Source of the DNA: Scenedesmus sp. ARA3
Lineage: Eukaryota > Chlorophyta > Chlorophyceae > Sphaeropleales > Scenedesmaceae
Direction: 5' to 3'
DNA length: 59,481 nt
Assembly: GCA_004335835.1 (NCBI GenBank)
Contig: RWJK01001627.1
Location: 1 to 59,481, forward strand
In this document: in pieces, positions 10,892 through 23,050 of the stretch
Layout of the letters: every line of letters begins with the position of its first letter
Position numbering within the stretch: position 1 is the first letter of the stretch
Made by a program: the position numbers and the translations under genes
Notes under the pieces: model-generated
Told to the model about the DNA's origin: nothing
The model's input: only the letters and a program-made list of their open reading frames with translations
Databases searched by the model: none

Positions 10892-13800
10892 AGTTTGCAC
10901 CTGCGGGTGGGCGGCGATGTTTCTCGCAGTGGAAGTTTGCTGGCAGGGCGCGCAGTTGCATCGGCGGGGTGATGTGGTGCGAGTGCGCATGAGGTAGGGC
11001 TGCTAGCGGCTGTGCTGCTATAGCTTAAATGGGGGCATTCGTCGCTGTATAACAGGGATTGCCAGCTGGCACGTGCAGCAGGCAACAGGCAACATCCGGT
11101 TGCTTTGCTGTGTCAGTCCAGGGACACCGCCCCGTCGCTGCAAAGTCTGCATAATGTGGGCATTGGGACTAGGGTAACGAGTTGCCATGCTTGCGGCGGT
11201 ATACGTTATGCAGAGCTGAAGGCTCGCGTTTAGTCAGTGCGGAGAGCTTTGGTTGTGCTGTTCGTGTTGCTGCAGCAGCGCTGCTTGTCTGCGACAGCAC
11301 AGTGGGCAGGGCGTCATCCCCTGCTTGCTGCAGGCGATACAGCACTCCGTATCATGAATAAGCATGTCCGCACATCAGCATGATGTTAACATAGCACTTG
11401 GTGCACGCATCGGGATCACCAGGGTGTTGCGCGCCGCACACGTGTTGTTATGTGCCGCGCGGGGATGCCGTATTCCACAGGAGTTGTCACACGTGTTGTC
11501 ACACATTGTCCTCAGGCTCCTGCTGTGTGTGTGGCAGCGCCTGCTGGCTCACTAGATGGCCTACAGTTGCATATGCACACCTTCAGGCCTTGCTGTTGTT
11601 ACACGTGCGATGCATGCAACTCTCAGCGCATATCGTCATCGGTGGGGACTCGCAGAGAATCCCAAGTCTGGTTTAGCGTGAAACTAGATGGGGTATGTGT
11701 GCTGCGGCTGAGGTGAACGGCATCACATGTGGAAGTATACTCGCGTTTCCAGTGTTGCGGCTGCTGCCATGTGTGCACTGCATCAACTTGGGTGGTGTAC
11801 GCGGGCTTGTTCGACAGCTGTTGCAGCTTTGGTGGTGCAGGCTTCACCCGGCAGCTGGTGCTGCATCATATCTGGGCACATGCTGTGTGCAAGCAGCGCC
11901 TGAGTTACGGCGGGGCTTGCAGAAGCGGGTGCGCTGCTTAGTTGCTTGCTGTGCTGATCATTGGCGCGTGCTTTCTGCAACTGCTTGCAACTTTCGGCTT
12001 GCTTACTGCACCCTGTCGACGTAAGAGATGCTGCGTTGCTGGTATTCGCGCAGGTCACAGCAAGCATGCCTACTTCGTATGCAATGCCTCGCGTGTGCAT
12101 GGATGTTGCTTGTATCCAGATTCAGCCATCGTGTTGAAGCTGTTGCACGGCACATGCGCGTTATGCTGCATGTTGGTCCGGGTCTCTGCGCATGTTTGCG
12201 CAACATCAGTGCTGCAGAATCCGGCATGCTGTGTCTGGCTTTGGGGGCTTGTTGTCGGCTGCTTCAGTGCAAGGGGTGTGTTTCCAGTGTTGCATGGCGA
12301 AGACACCATATGCCTTGTGGGTTTGCGGCTTGCAAGTGTCCGTCTCCTGCCGGTTGCATCATCATCTGTGTGGCACGCCCTTCTGTGTGTGTGGTGGTGG
12401 CTTGGCATTCCGTTCATTGCTTAGGGCGCGCGCCCCATGACTATGTGTGTTGAGGCGCAATGCATTGCCATATAGCAAGGTGCTGACGGGAGCTGTCCAG
12501 GCACATGCCGGCTGGCAGTTTGGTTCTTGCTGCTGCTGCTGCTGCTGCCATGCCCTGTCTCTGACAGACAGGCATGCCTGCAGGCGCAGCTGTGGGCAGA
12601 TGCTTCCATGCCAGCCGCACAACCTGAGGTCAACCATGGTCGGTATTATGCTTCATCTGGTAGACCCTGCTGCTGCAAGCTCCTGGGTCCTACCCAGGGG
12701 TCGTCAGTTGTTAGTGTTAGGTTGTTACTTTGTCACGTTAGCAACAGGCCAGTGTTGGACACTGCAGCTGCGCGTCGATGGTGCAGTCGAGCAGCAACAG
12801 ACGCCTGGCGTGTGCATTTGTATTAGCAGACTTCAGGATTCAGGTGCATGCTGTTGGTGAAGCAGTGGAGTGCAGCACCCGTGGCCATCACGGCAGATCG
12901 GTCTGCGATCGTGGCTGCAACTCTTTCAGGTATTATAACACACATGTAGTAGGCGTGGTCCTCCCTGCAATCCAGGAGCTGCAAGGCATTGGCTGGCCAG
13001 TGCCGTTGGCCCCTGTGTATGTTCAGGCATGTAGGTCTTAGGCTTTGCTACGCTAATGGCACAGAGAACAGTGTGTTGGTGGCAGGCAGCTCAGAGTGCA
13101 CTGCACAGCTCACTAGTGTGTGCTGCTGCGGTGCAACCTGCTACTCCTGTAGTGCAGGGCCGTAGGCAGCCGGCGTGATGGATGCGACGCGATGAGCAGT
13201 AGAGGAAGTGTCAGGGCGCGGGTAGGCAGCCTTGGGCGGGGTTTGGGTTTTACTGGGATGCAGCAGGCAGGGCATATTGTGCCCAGGGCCAATCTCATAT
13301 CACTCTTTAGATCACTCTTTGGATCATGAGGTGGTGGATAGTTTGAGGGCCTGCTGACGAGGCGATTGATATGTGGGGTGACTTCTCAGCTTTGAGGCAG
13401 CAAAGGGCCTTTGCGGGCCTCATGTGTCACCATGCACAAGGTGTGGTTGCGCAGTTGGATGTGCAACCGAATCCGCAGATCAGAATGAAACACTGTGTGG
13501 TTGCATCATTGCCTGTTGGTGTGCGAGCTTTCTGTGTGGCTCAGGAGCCGGAAAGGCATGTGAAAGCATGGCAATCGAAGCTAACTGGGCAGTCGCATGT
13601 TGCGCAGAAGAAGATGGAGCAATGCAGTTGGGCTGGTCCACTGTCCTGCATTGCTGTTGTTGTGTTTGTTGTGTGGCAGAGGATTTGGAACGTAGGAGGA
13701 CCAGTTGTTGTGTGGCTTGCATACCAGCCTTGTGTCGTGTTGTTAGTGCTTGATGTGGCATGTGGCCTGCTTTGCAGGCTTGCATTGCCGCGGTTTGTCG

Positions 13801-14256
13801 GGTGAGAGCGCTGGTACTGCTACCCGCTTGGCAGCATGCTAGCGCCTGTATCATTACTGTGTGTAGCTGTACAACCAACAAAACCCGCACTTGCTTAGTA
13901 CGCCGCCGGTGGCTACCTCTGCTTACATTGTTTGGCGTAGCAGGCTGTCTGCAGGGGCTACAGCAGGTCCAGCAGCAGCAGCAGCACGCGCTAAGGTTGC
14001 GAGCTGGGTTCACGGCAGCCAATCAGATCCTTGTGCATGTACATGGAATGTCGCTGAGCAGAATGCAGGCATTCAAGTAGGCAGTAGTGGAGTGTGTCGC
14101 GTCCAGTGCTTGTGCAAGCGCTGGTGTTGGCCGGCGCTGTGCATAATGTGCTGTGCCATATCCGCAATCTGTCCAGGCATGGCTGCTGAGCTGCTTGTTG
14201 TTGCGCTGCCGCAGTGAACTCTGGGCTCGTGCTGCATCACATGCCACATGAGACAT

Positions 14257-14403
14257 GTGCCGGGTTGTGAGTTCTCAGTGCCAGGTTGTGAGTTCTCAGT
14301 GCCGGGTTGTGAGTTCTCAGTGCCGGATTGTGAGTTCTCAGTGCCGGGTTGTGAGTTCTCAGTGCCGGATTGTGTGTTCTCAGTGCCGGGTTGTGAGTTT
14401 GCA
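14257..14403. repeat. 21-bp minisatellite, seven units
   Basis: Seven head-to-tail units of GTGCCGGGTTGTGAGTTCTCA show one- or two-base variants (CAGG, CGGATT, TGTGTG). Because 21 is divisible by three, frames stay open on both strands and translate into artificial VPGCEFS or PGTENSQ repeats. I do not regard these as proteins. Confidence 0.97.
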
Positions 14404-14943
14404 GTGCCACTGTTCAGCCACTCAGGCTTGCATTGCAGTGCTCCCACAGCAGCTGCTTGCAGCAGTGCCGGTGACGCCCGCGAGGCAGAGAGCGATGTTT
14501 GAGCTTTCTTTGTGCCGGTTGCAATGGCGTGCGCTACAGCATTGGTACTACAGATACTGCCTGTTGTTGCGCCCTTGCAGCGTGTGCCTTGGCTTGCGGC
14601 GTGCCTTGGCATGTTGCTGAAAGCGCAAGTATAGTAGTGAATGCTGTTGTTTGTGCATCATTCCAGGAGGCGTTGCATGTTGGGCAGTGTTTGGCCAGCT
14701 TTGGGTGCTGTGCATGCTTTTTCGCTGCGGCGAGTAGTGACAGTCATTGAGCTCGAGATATCTTTCATGTGTGCATGAAGACTATTATTATTATGTGCGC
14801 ATGTGGTGTGCATGGCTCAGACTCTGAAGAAGAAGTAGAGTTTGTGGAGTGCACGAGGTCGTTCCCTTTCATGCAGAGACAAGCTACATGTGGATCCTGG
14901 CAGTGTTGTACATATTGGGCCGGGTGGTGCCATGTGCAGGCTT

Positions 14944-14948
14944 TGTAA
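14944..14948 (+). terminator. Plus-strand TGTAA near composition switch
   Basis: This is the first TGTAA I found on the plus strand after the DUF4864 stop at 10891. It sits about 115 bases before the point where strand composition flips, and a minus-strand TGTAA lies at 15084-15088. Confidence 0.35.
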
Positions 14949-15060
14949 CGTATAGTACCTCTACGTATTGCTGGTTCTTTGCAAACACCTCGAGAATGTG
15001 TCTGCAGGCCGCCGGCAGCCTGCGGAGGGCAATTGATGTGGTGCTGGGACCCTGGGACCA

Positions 15061-18000
15061 TATGTGATGAGGCAACTAAGCGGTTACACTGTCAAAGTTG
15101 CACAGGCCCTAGAAGTCGCAATACTCAGTTGACAGTCCAGCAGACATGCTGCAGCCACTGAATGACAGCCCGCGGCAGCCACTGCGACGGCAAGTCAAGT
15201 TGACACACCAAAATAATCATGCTGATGCTGCGCACCCTGCACATGTGTGGCCGCCACAGTGTAGTAGCACTACTAGTGACGTGACGCAGTACATTTAGGC
15301 GGCTGCCGACCTTGACGCCAATCAACACTTCCAAACATGCATGCAGCGCCTTTTAAACGGGCACAAAACCCAGCAACTGGGCTTGGCAGCGGCTTCAACT
15401 GACCCACCGCCAGCCAATCCATGCATGATCGAAGTATCAATGCTTGATCACAAACACATGCACCGCTTGGCCGCCTGTATCTCCGCATGCAAACGTCAAA
15501 GCAGCACACATGTAGCAACATATGTTTGCAGTTGCGAGCCAACCGGCCAGCTCACATGCCACCCGCATGCGCAACAGTGGCAGCAATTGCGGAGCTGGCC
15601 CCAAAACGTGATCCAGTGCAAAACCTGCTAATTCCCGCAGCCAAACCCCGGCCCGGGTTCTGGCCCACACAACAGGCCTTGCTAAGCAACCCCATGCGCT
15701 GGTTAGCTGCTGCTGCCTGCAGCTGCCGCTGTCATTCAGATCACACAGCACGGAGGTCGGACTGACCCCCCGTCCCAATACTGGCATGAAAGCGGCCAAA
15801 GCTGGGCCATGCACCAGTGGGAAAGGAAGTCGCCCCATTGCGGCTGAAAGTGGGCCATCCACACAGATCGCAAGGGGCCGTCTGTTTGCAACAGAGGCTG
15901 TCCCGAATGCTACAAAGCGATCTACTCGCAGTTAAGTCCGCCTGCAGGTGACACAGCTCCGTCCACCGATGACAGAAGCTCTTTGCATTGCATGCCTTGC
16001 AGCTGCAAGCGACTCCAAACAACACACCACTCAAAGGAAGCAGCAGCATCTGTACAGCACCACAAAGCACAAAACCCCTCTTCTCCCCTCCCGCCACATG
16101 CATAACATGTCTGCCATGTGCAGCTCTTAGGTGACCGGCGCATGCATATGGACACAGCACAGCCAGCACAGTGGCCCGCCAATGCACAGCTACACAAGGA
16201 GGCACCCGCCGCAGCCTAATGCATGCTGCGTTGCACTGTCACTTCCTCAGCACAGGTGCTGGCCCGCGCTGCCACTGATGCTGCTGCTGTTGCACCTGCG
16301 CACCGAGAGATGTGTGCACAGGCGTGATCAGCAGGTGTAGTCCAATGCAACAAGGGTGCAACAAGTGCCAGCTCAGTCAAGATGCAGAGTCTTTGACACG
16401 CCATGACTGCAAAGCAAGTCACCTGCAGTCGACTTCCAGCGCTAAGGTGTCTGCAAGCTTGCAGACACCTGCAGTAGCAGTAGCAGAGCCATGACGTCAC
16501 TCAAGCCTCACGCCTGCAAGCTTGCAGGACTTCCACTCAAACACACAAATATATACATAGCCCAGAAGCATCAGCACAACCCACACACCTCAGTGAGTGG
16601 TGCGTGCTGAAGCAGACGACACTCTGCACCAGATGCGATCACTCAAAAGTGATGTGTCAGGCAGCAACTCAACATCAGCACACGCGCGGGAATGCCACTG
16701 CACACACCCATTAACTTCAACACCAGCGCATTGCAGCCAGCCAATCCACGTGCATGTGCTGCATAGTGCATGCAAACAGGCTGCAAACGGAGCAGTCTGT
16801 ACGTGTCCGTCCACATCAGCACACTGAAATGCATGCATGCATACACACACAAACATACTTTGCGAGGCAGTTCAAACTTGCAGTCTCTGAGCCTAGTAGG
16901 CTCATAGCACGCCGCACAAAGCGCCACCAAGGCAGCAGCACTTGCAGCAAGTGCCTGCAATCCGTGCCGCGCCCCTTACACTCTCGGCAGAGGTATCCTA
17001 TCTGCTTGGCATGAAACTCACCCAAGTGCTCGATCTGCCAGACACCTTGAACGGTCAGCTGCTGTCTGAGCATTGACGCCGGCTGGCAGTGCAGTGAACA
17101 CAAAGTATGTATGTGCACCAGTCGTTGTAGAAACAGGCTCACAGCAGGCTGCGGGATGAGCCTACAGTTTTACTTTGCAGCGCGTGAAGGAGAGGGGAGA
17201 CAAGACCTGTGCAAAGGCAGATGCTGGCCGGATTCATAGAAGCTGGTGCCACTTGCTGCCAAGCAAACTGCAGCAAGCAAGGGCACCGGCAGCAGGCACA
17301 GAGCTCCCCGCGCCCCACCACACATCACACAATTAATACTGCACAGACATAATATCACACACACACAATGGATGAATGCAGACTCGTTACATGCGGAGCT
17401 GTGGAATGCGTGTCAGCCGTTGGTGCTGCTGCTGGTGCGCGTGTGAAGGTCCAGCAGAGGCACATCACAAATGTGTCTTTGAAATAACAACATGACACAC
17501 TGCGCCTCAACAGAAAACCTCAGCATAGCCCTGCAGGTGTCAGACTGGTCAAACTGCCCCCAAAAATGTCAAGCGGTAGTGCATTTCCAAACCACTTTCC
17601 AGCAGGCATGCAGGACTGCTGCTGCAGCGCAGCTACTGGCAGCCTGCAAGCAGCACACTGTGCGCAGTGTGTTGCTGCACCTGGGAGTAAGCGCCTCAAT
17701 CAACAGGCAAGGCAGCAGCCGAACTGCAGCATGTGTCAGCATCTGGCGTGTCGTGAAAACAAAGTGTGTGTGATGCAAAAGGGGAGATGCGCAAGTGTAT
17801 GCAGCGGCCAGCAATGCAGGGCACGCGCTGCAGGTGATGAAACAAACAGGTCAGTAAAGAATAATGTATGACACACGCCAGGAGCACAATGCTGCAAGAA
17901 CACTGCCGCAGGTTTTGCCGTTCCTGCGCCATGCACGTAAACATGTGACCGGAAAAACAAAATGCAGGAGGGCGGATGCAGAGGGAGACACAGCAGGGAA

Positions 18001-18479
18001 AATGTAGGGTGCTGGTAAGTATGCGCAGCTAGTTGACAATGCAGTGCAGATCTATGTGAATCAACAATACTGCTAGACTATAACAGCATGTGCTGCCGTG
18101 CTGCAGGCACAATGCACATGCAGTTTGTAGTAACTCCATGATCAGAGTACAATGCATGCCTGCAGTGCAGTACACCTGTACAATGCTTCACCGCAATGCA
18201 AGCATGAGGCATGCAGCAGGCATGGGTGCATGCATGCTGGCTGTTGCGAGTGTGTTGCTGCAGTGCCGCCACCACTGCACAATGTTGATACTATGCAGAG
18301 CAGCAGGTTGCCGGTTTGGCACCTCACACCTGACTGTAAGCATGCATCGCTGTCGCCACACACGCACACACATCCGCATACATAATGACAAACAAAGACG
18401 CCAAGCTGTACCACGTGTTGAATAAGCCATGTGGTGGCTATGATGGTGCGCACAGCGTTTGCATCGTGCAACATCTGCG
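15061..18479 (-). other. 3.4 kb gene-free A/C-rich stretch, possible long 3' UTR of subtilase
   Basis: No convincing exon is seen. The plus strand is A+C-rich, so the minus strand is G+T-rich like the transcribed strand of introns and UTRs elsewhere in the window. Minus-strand TGTAA motifs occur at 17387-17391, 16976-16980 and 15084-15088. The subtilase transcript could end at any of these. The open frames here have no recognisable motifs. Confidence 0.4.
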
Positions 18480-21011
18480 TCACCACTTTGACCAGACAAG
18501 GTATCCATAGTATCTGCCGGCAAAGTCAGCATTAAGGGTCATAGGGTCTCCAGAGAATCCGCTGGCAGGCTGCTGCACAGCTCGCTCACGCGCCACCTCC
18601 TGCAACTTCGAAATGATATCGCTGCCACTGCTGCTTGGCGCGCAAGCACCACTCATCAGGCAGTTGGCAGCTACACCAGCCACAAAAGGTGCTGCTGCCG
18701 AAGTCCCGGAGATATAGTAGGTTCCAATGTCGTTGGGATCATCCGTCTGCGAGCCATAATCCATGGGTTGCGTGGTGGGTATGTTAGAGCCTGGTGCCGC
18801 AAAGATGTGCGCCTTTTCTGTGTCATTTGCAGCAGCTTCCAGGTAGTTGCTGCTGTCCAAGGGCTTGCTGACGTCATAGTTGAGGGCAGTGACAGCAGCG
18901 GTGCTTTGGCACACAGCCGGGAAGGACCTGCAGTGAACGCACAGCAGCAACAGCAGCAACCGCAGCAACCGCAAAAGCAGCAGCAGGCGGCCAGGCTTCA
19001 GCACGCATGCTAAACACAGCACAGCATGAGGGATATTCCTACAGGTGTGCGATAGTGTGTAGGACATTTGTGCCGCAGCGCTAGCTAGCGCAGCTCAAAG
19101 CATCCTGCAAATGTTTGACATGCTGCACACATTGACATGTACAACCAGAACCACACAGCAGCTCCGCGGCTTGTTGCAACTCACGTGCGCAGACTGATGC
19201 CGTTGTTTGCTGCTGACACCACCACCAGCACTCCTGCAGCATCTGCTCGCGCCACCAGGCCACACGCCATTGTATACACTTCGTTGTAACCTGGCTCATT
19301 TGGATCGATGTTTCCCAGCGGGGATATCTCTAGGCTCAGGTTTACCACCCGGATGTTGTACTGCTGCCGGCCTTCTGCAATCACCCATTCGATAGCTTGG
19401 AAGATGGAGCTCCAGCTACCTTTTCCATTGCCGTTGAACACTTTGAGAGCAAACAGTGGCGCGCCGGGTGATATGCCAACAAAGCGAGCGCCGTTGTTGC
19501 GTGCAGCAATGATGCCTGCTACCTGAGTGCCGTGAGCTGGAAAGCAGCAGCAGCATGTGCAGCGCAGCGTAGGCAGGGCATTTGGCAGGTCAGCATGCCA
19601 TTGCATGATCACAAAGCAAATGCTGTGCAACAATGAACCGTGTTACGTCGCAAGCATCAACACTTGCTACTGGCCTCGTACAGAACCTATGCTGCAGTAA
19701 GCGCAACAGGTGTGCTGCGTGTTGCAGCGCTAGAGCTGCACTGGCATACACATGCACAAAGGCTGCACTGGCGGCTGCCATCGTCGCAGAACCTGTTGTT
19801 GCTGCAGCTGCAGCTGCAGCTGCTGCTCCTCAAGATGCTACCCTGCTCGCTTCTGCTTGTTCCTCAACTACAACACCAGGTTCTGCCACAACCACAGACC
19901 AATCTGGCAGCCAAACAGTTATAATGCACTCACCATAATAGTCAACGCCCCAGTCAGTATCGTTTGGAAACAGCGCACTTGCAGGCGTCACCCAGCTCTT
20001 GCCTCCCACCACATTCAGATCAGGGTGCGTCCTGTCAATGCCCGAATCCACAACTGCCACTGTCACCTGCTGCTCATCAGCAATACGAGACAGATCAGCC
20101 ACCTGCCCGTCTACTCCAACACCAATGCGCTGCAGCGGCGCAGCAACCTGGCCGCCTGCTTTCACAGCTGTCTTTGGCATCTCAGGACTGCCGCTGCCAC
20201 TGCCGCTGCCGTTGCCGCTGCCGACCAGCGGCCCTGCAGCAAAGCTGCAGCTGAGGTTCTGCGGCACCGCCACTGCAAGCGCTGGCGGTACCCCACAGGA
20301 GCCGAAAACATCGGAGGAAGCCTTAGCTAGCTCAAGCGCACGCGCAGCAGTTTGTGGTGTGCTGCTTGTCACTCGTAGCACAGCTGCGAGGCTGGCTGCA
20401 TTGATCCTGCAGCCGGACCGTGAAGTTCCCTGGAACCACTGTGTGAACTTGCTGCCGGGGCCGCACGGCTTGCCGGAGTAATCCAGCAGCCGGATTAGCT
20501 CGCCTGTGCTGGGGCAGCGTACAGGTGCAACTAGGCGCATTGTAGCTGTTACTGTGCCGGCTTGCGGCGTGGAGCCGAAACAGGGGTCAGCTGCAGCTGC
20601 TGCACAGACCAATACCGGTAGTGATCGAGCTGCTAGGGGTGCTGTGCCGCAGCTGAGGCTTAGCAGCTGGCTGGTCAGAGCTTGGCTGCTTGCTGCGCGT
20701 GTCAGTACACACGGCGCGCCGTTGATCGAGCTGCGTGCAAGCAGCTTCGTCTGGTTAGATATGGCGTAGACAGCAGCATACTGCAATGCTTGCAGGCTAC
20801 TGCCGCAGCGCTGGGGCATCCATACCAGCCTGTTACTGGGGGTGCTGCAGCCGGGCCAGTTGATGCCGGCTGCTGCTGCTGCAGTGAAGCCTTTGCTCAA
20901 CCGCAGTACTGGAGCACATGCCACAGCAGCTGTGAAGAGGCAGTGCATGGCAGGCAGCAGGTGCAGCACAAGCAGCAGACCTGTCAAAGATGTGTCAGGT
21001 GAGGCAGCCAT
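18480..21011 (-). CDS. Secreted subtilisin-like serine protease (S8)
   Basis: Three exons on the minus strand: 21011-19934, 19536-19185, 18927-18480. GT-AG junctions are in phase; the product is 625 aa. The N-terminus is a good signal peptide: a short polar start, then GLLLVLHLLPAMHCLFTAA. A Cys-containing pro-region of about 270 residues follows, ending in a Gly-Ser repeat. The catalytic triad is visible: Asp322 in AVVDSGIDRTHPD, His361 in AHGTQVAGI and Ser553 in GTSAAAPFVAG. The oxyanion Asn lies in SAANNG. It should be an active endopeptidase, secreted or vacuolar. In Chlamydomonas, secreted subtilases include hatching enzymes that digest cell wall; that role is only a possibility here. 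The start at 21011 was chosen for the signal peptide. An upstream exon at 22085-21965 would join in phase to an acceptor at 20980, but that would replace this signal peptide with two hydrophobic stretches. Confidence 0.92.
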
Positions 21012-21570
21012 AAGCTGCACTGCACATGGTGGCAGTGTGGGGTGGAGTGCAGCAGGGTGTGCAGCAGAACTTTCTTATCTTCCGTCCGCTGCATTGCCAT
21101 GCAGGCCATTGAACATGAGGTAAGTGATATGCAAGCCGTCTGTAAGCACGGCACCTCAGGTTGTCTGCACACACCTGGAACAGCGGCTGGCAGGTCGGGC
21201 ACGTCACTGCCTGCATCAGCATCGTCTGGATCGTCTGCTGCTGCTGCTGCTGCTGCTGTTTTGCTTGGCTGTTGCTGTAGCTGAGCCTGTGCTGCAGCAG
21301 CGGCACTCAGCACAGCCCTGCAAGGCATCAAGTGTACAGCAAACACACAAAGAGTGGTGTAAGTACATCGGGTTTGTCGAGATGGGGCCTGCAGTGCTGC
21401 TGGATCATGTGCCAAGGTGTGCAGGGATCATCGGGGGATGATCCGAGTGCAGTGTGTCCCTGCGCGTCACTGCAGCTGGCCGCAAGCTGTGCTACAGTGC
21501 ATACTGTTCACGCAGGTGGCTAAGGTTCCGATATAGTAGCACATCTGCGAGTATTACATCAGCAGGAATG

Positions 21571-21641
21571 TATAAAGGGCCGAGGTAGCGGCCATATCCA
21601 TAGCTGCTGGCATATCAGGCTTGTCACCACAGTGTGGTGAC
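21571..21641 (+). other. TATA-like box followed by perfect hairpin
   Basis: TATAAAGG at 21571-21578 is followed by an 8-bp perfect inverted repeat with a 3-base loop at 21623-21641 (GTCACCAC-AGT-GTGGTGAC). No plus-strand protein gene follows. It may mark a small non-coding transcript or be chance. Confidence 0.2.
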
Positions 21642-21764
21642 CCACCTGTGGTGAAGCACAAGCTGGCTGCTGCTCGAGGCTGTTGCCTCAAAGATGCCAC
21701 GAAGACCGGCTTCATTTGATCCTGTTGCCATACACAGCGCAGTTCAGCGCCTCAGACGCATATC

Positions 21765-22085
21765 TCAGACAGACTGAGGCAGCCTGAGTTCGTGCCAGAG
21801 AGGGAGAGGAGAGCCGTTGCACAGCACACACGCAACCCAAGACTGTACGCTGCGGTCTAACCAGCCACGTTCTGAGACCGTACGCAGAACAGCCGGCCCG
21901 AATGCCTGGCATACAAGGGGAGCAGTCCAGACGCAGACGGGGGTTTCGTTTATAATGAACTCACCTGATGGCCGGCCGGCTGCCAGCACTTGCTTTATAG
22001 AATCTACATTTATAAGTAAAAGCAGCAGGAGCGCTACCAGCTGCGGCCTTGATCTGCTGACGCTCGCCGGGTTAGCCCCTACCAT
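21765..22085 (-). CDS. Small ORF with signal-peptide-like start, or 5' exon of subtilase
   Basis: The 106-codon frame begins MVGANPASVSRSRPQLVALL and has a strong hydrophobic run (LVALLLLLLI) and a possible AxA-like cleavage region. I recognise no family in the rest. A consensus donor (CATCAG followed by gtgagtt) occurs after codon 40, at 21965, so it may be a 5' exon of the adjacent subtilase transcript. Phase would allow joining at 20980. A TATAAAG string lies inside the frame near 21990 on the minus strand. Real status uncertain. Confidence 0.25.
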   Translation of the reverse strand: MVGANPASVSRSRPQLVALLLLLLINVDSIKQVLAAGRPSGEFIINETPVCVWTAPLVCQAFGPAVLRTVSERGWLDRSVQSWVACVLCNGSPLPLWHELRLPQSV

Positions 22086-22603
22086 TGCAGGCTGGTATCC
22101 ATATCCTGATCACCAACTAATTCTATCGTATTAAACCAGTGTTGTGCATCCGCTCGTGTGGCCACTCGTTAAGGGTTGTGGTGTGAGCATAGCAATGATG
22201 ACAGGACATGCCTGGCATGTCCATGCGGTGGTTCGTGCACAGAAAAGTCATGTTCTGAGCCAAACACAATGAAACAAATGCCTGAGCAGCTATGATGAGC
22301 AGTATGAAGCATCAACCGGCGCCCGTCAGCATCAGGCTTTTGCGTACATCACTGTCTGCTGTTTGCGTGGCCTCCTATGCATGCCTTCCATTGATATAAA
22401 TCTACCGGGTTTCCTGCGTGGAGAAGACCGACCGGCTGATGATATTGTCAGGTAATTTGAGGCTTTGTCTGCTGCCACGATTGGCAGCGTGTTTTCCGCC
22501 GCACTAGCCGTGGCCACACCACAAATGATCCAAGAAGATGAGTGAGTAACGGTATATGTCATAGTTGCTGCTCTGGAACTTCAGCTGCGGTGAACTTCGG
22601 TGG
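22086..22603. other. Unassigned stretch
   Basis: Nothing is firmly recognisable. A minus-strand frame at 22562-22332 (76 codons, basic, with SSPRRKPGRFISMEG) looks protein-like and might be the last exon of the hypothetical gene to its right. I could not find a clean splice path between them. Confidence 0.3.
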
Positions 22604-23050
22604 TCAGGCTGGGCCTGCTGCAGCTGCTGCAGGGGCAAGGTTTGCAGGCCTGACAAGCCTGACACAACAAAATAGCACAGCCGGGCTGCCTGAAGCAAAA
22701 ATACGGGTTTGATAGAACTCAGCAGTGCTTTGCGAATGCTGCAGCTGGCTGCTTGTGTACAGCGCTGCAGCTTCTTGTTCAGTAGGTTGCAAATGTACGT
22801 CACTTACATGCAGAAGTTCTGCAGGGAATTCCGCACTCGAGCCTCTTTCAAAATCTAATGGTTGACTCAAGGCACTGCCTGACAGCTGGTGCCCTCGTCG
22901 CCCAAGCAGCGTGCAAGTAGTTTCATGGCCGACATGTAAAGCTGGCTTTCCTCCCGGAGTGCAGTGCAGGGTGTACCACCCTGATGTCTGAAAGCCGCTG
23001 ATTTCGAGCCATTTGTCCGTTTCGACAGCAAGATATCCACTTGCATGCAT
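22604..23050 (-). CDS. Hypothetical protein, no family recognised
   Basis: The 148-codon minus-strand frame has a natural amino-acid mix in its first half (SGYLAVETDKWLEISGF, then GWYTLHCTPGGKPALHVG). An acceptor-like ttag directly precedes the ATG, so the frame may start within an internal exon. A candidate donor (gtaagt) at 22807 could splice to a second frame on the same strand, but that intron would be only a few dozen bases long. No domain is recognised. Upstream, 23285-23176 is open and ends in a donor, but its phase does not fit. I consider a real but unresolved gene about as likely as spurious ORFs. Confidence 0.3.
   Translation of the reverse strand: MHASGYLAVETDKWLEISGFQTSGWYTLHCTPGGKPALHVGHETTCTLLGRRGHQLSGSALSQPLDFERGSSAEFPAELLHVSDVHLQPTEQEAAALYTSSQLQHSQSTAEFYQTRIFASGSPAVLFCCVRLVRPANLAPAAAAAGPA

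Larger units (their letters stand above)
10892..14960 (+). other. 4 kb gene-free G/T-rich stretch, possible long 3' UTR
   Basis: No reading frame here resembles a protein family. The plus strand is clearly G+T-rich, as introns and UTRs of plus-strand genes in this window are. The first plus-strand TGTAA I find after the DUF4864 stop is at 14944-14948. The stretch may be an extremely long 3' UTR or a separate non-coding transcript. It holds the 21-bp tandem repeat at 14257-14403 and a short CTG run near 12527-12548. Confidence 0.4.

Noticed and set aside
14257..14403. Possible CRISPR-like array
   Set aside because: Units are directly adjacent with no unique spacers, and the DNA is eukaryotic nuclear.
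14073..14612. A minus-strand protein with PGTENSQ repeats, and the plus-strand VPGCEFS version
   Set aside because: Both come from a 21-bp minisatellite whose length is a multiple of three, which keeps all frames open. The flanks have no coding character.
15437..15862. A 141-codon minus-strand ORF in the long gene-free stretch
   Set aside because: There is no recognisable motif and no splice context, and the composition simply reflects the strand skew of the region.
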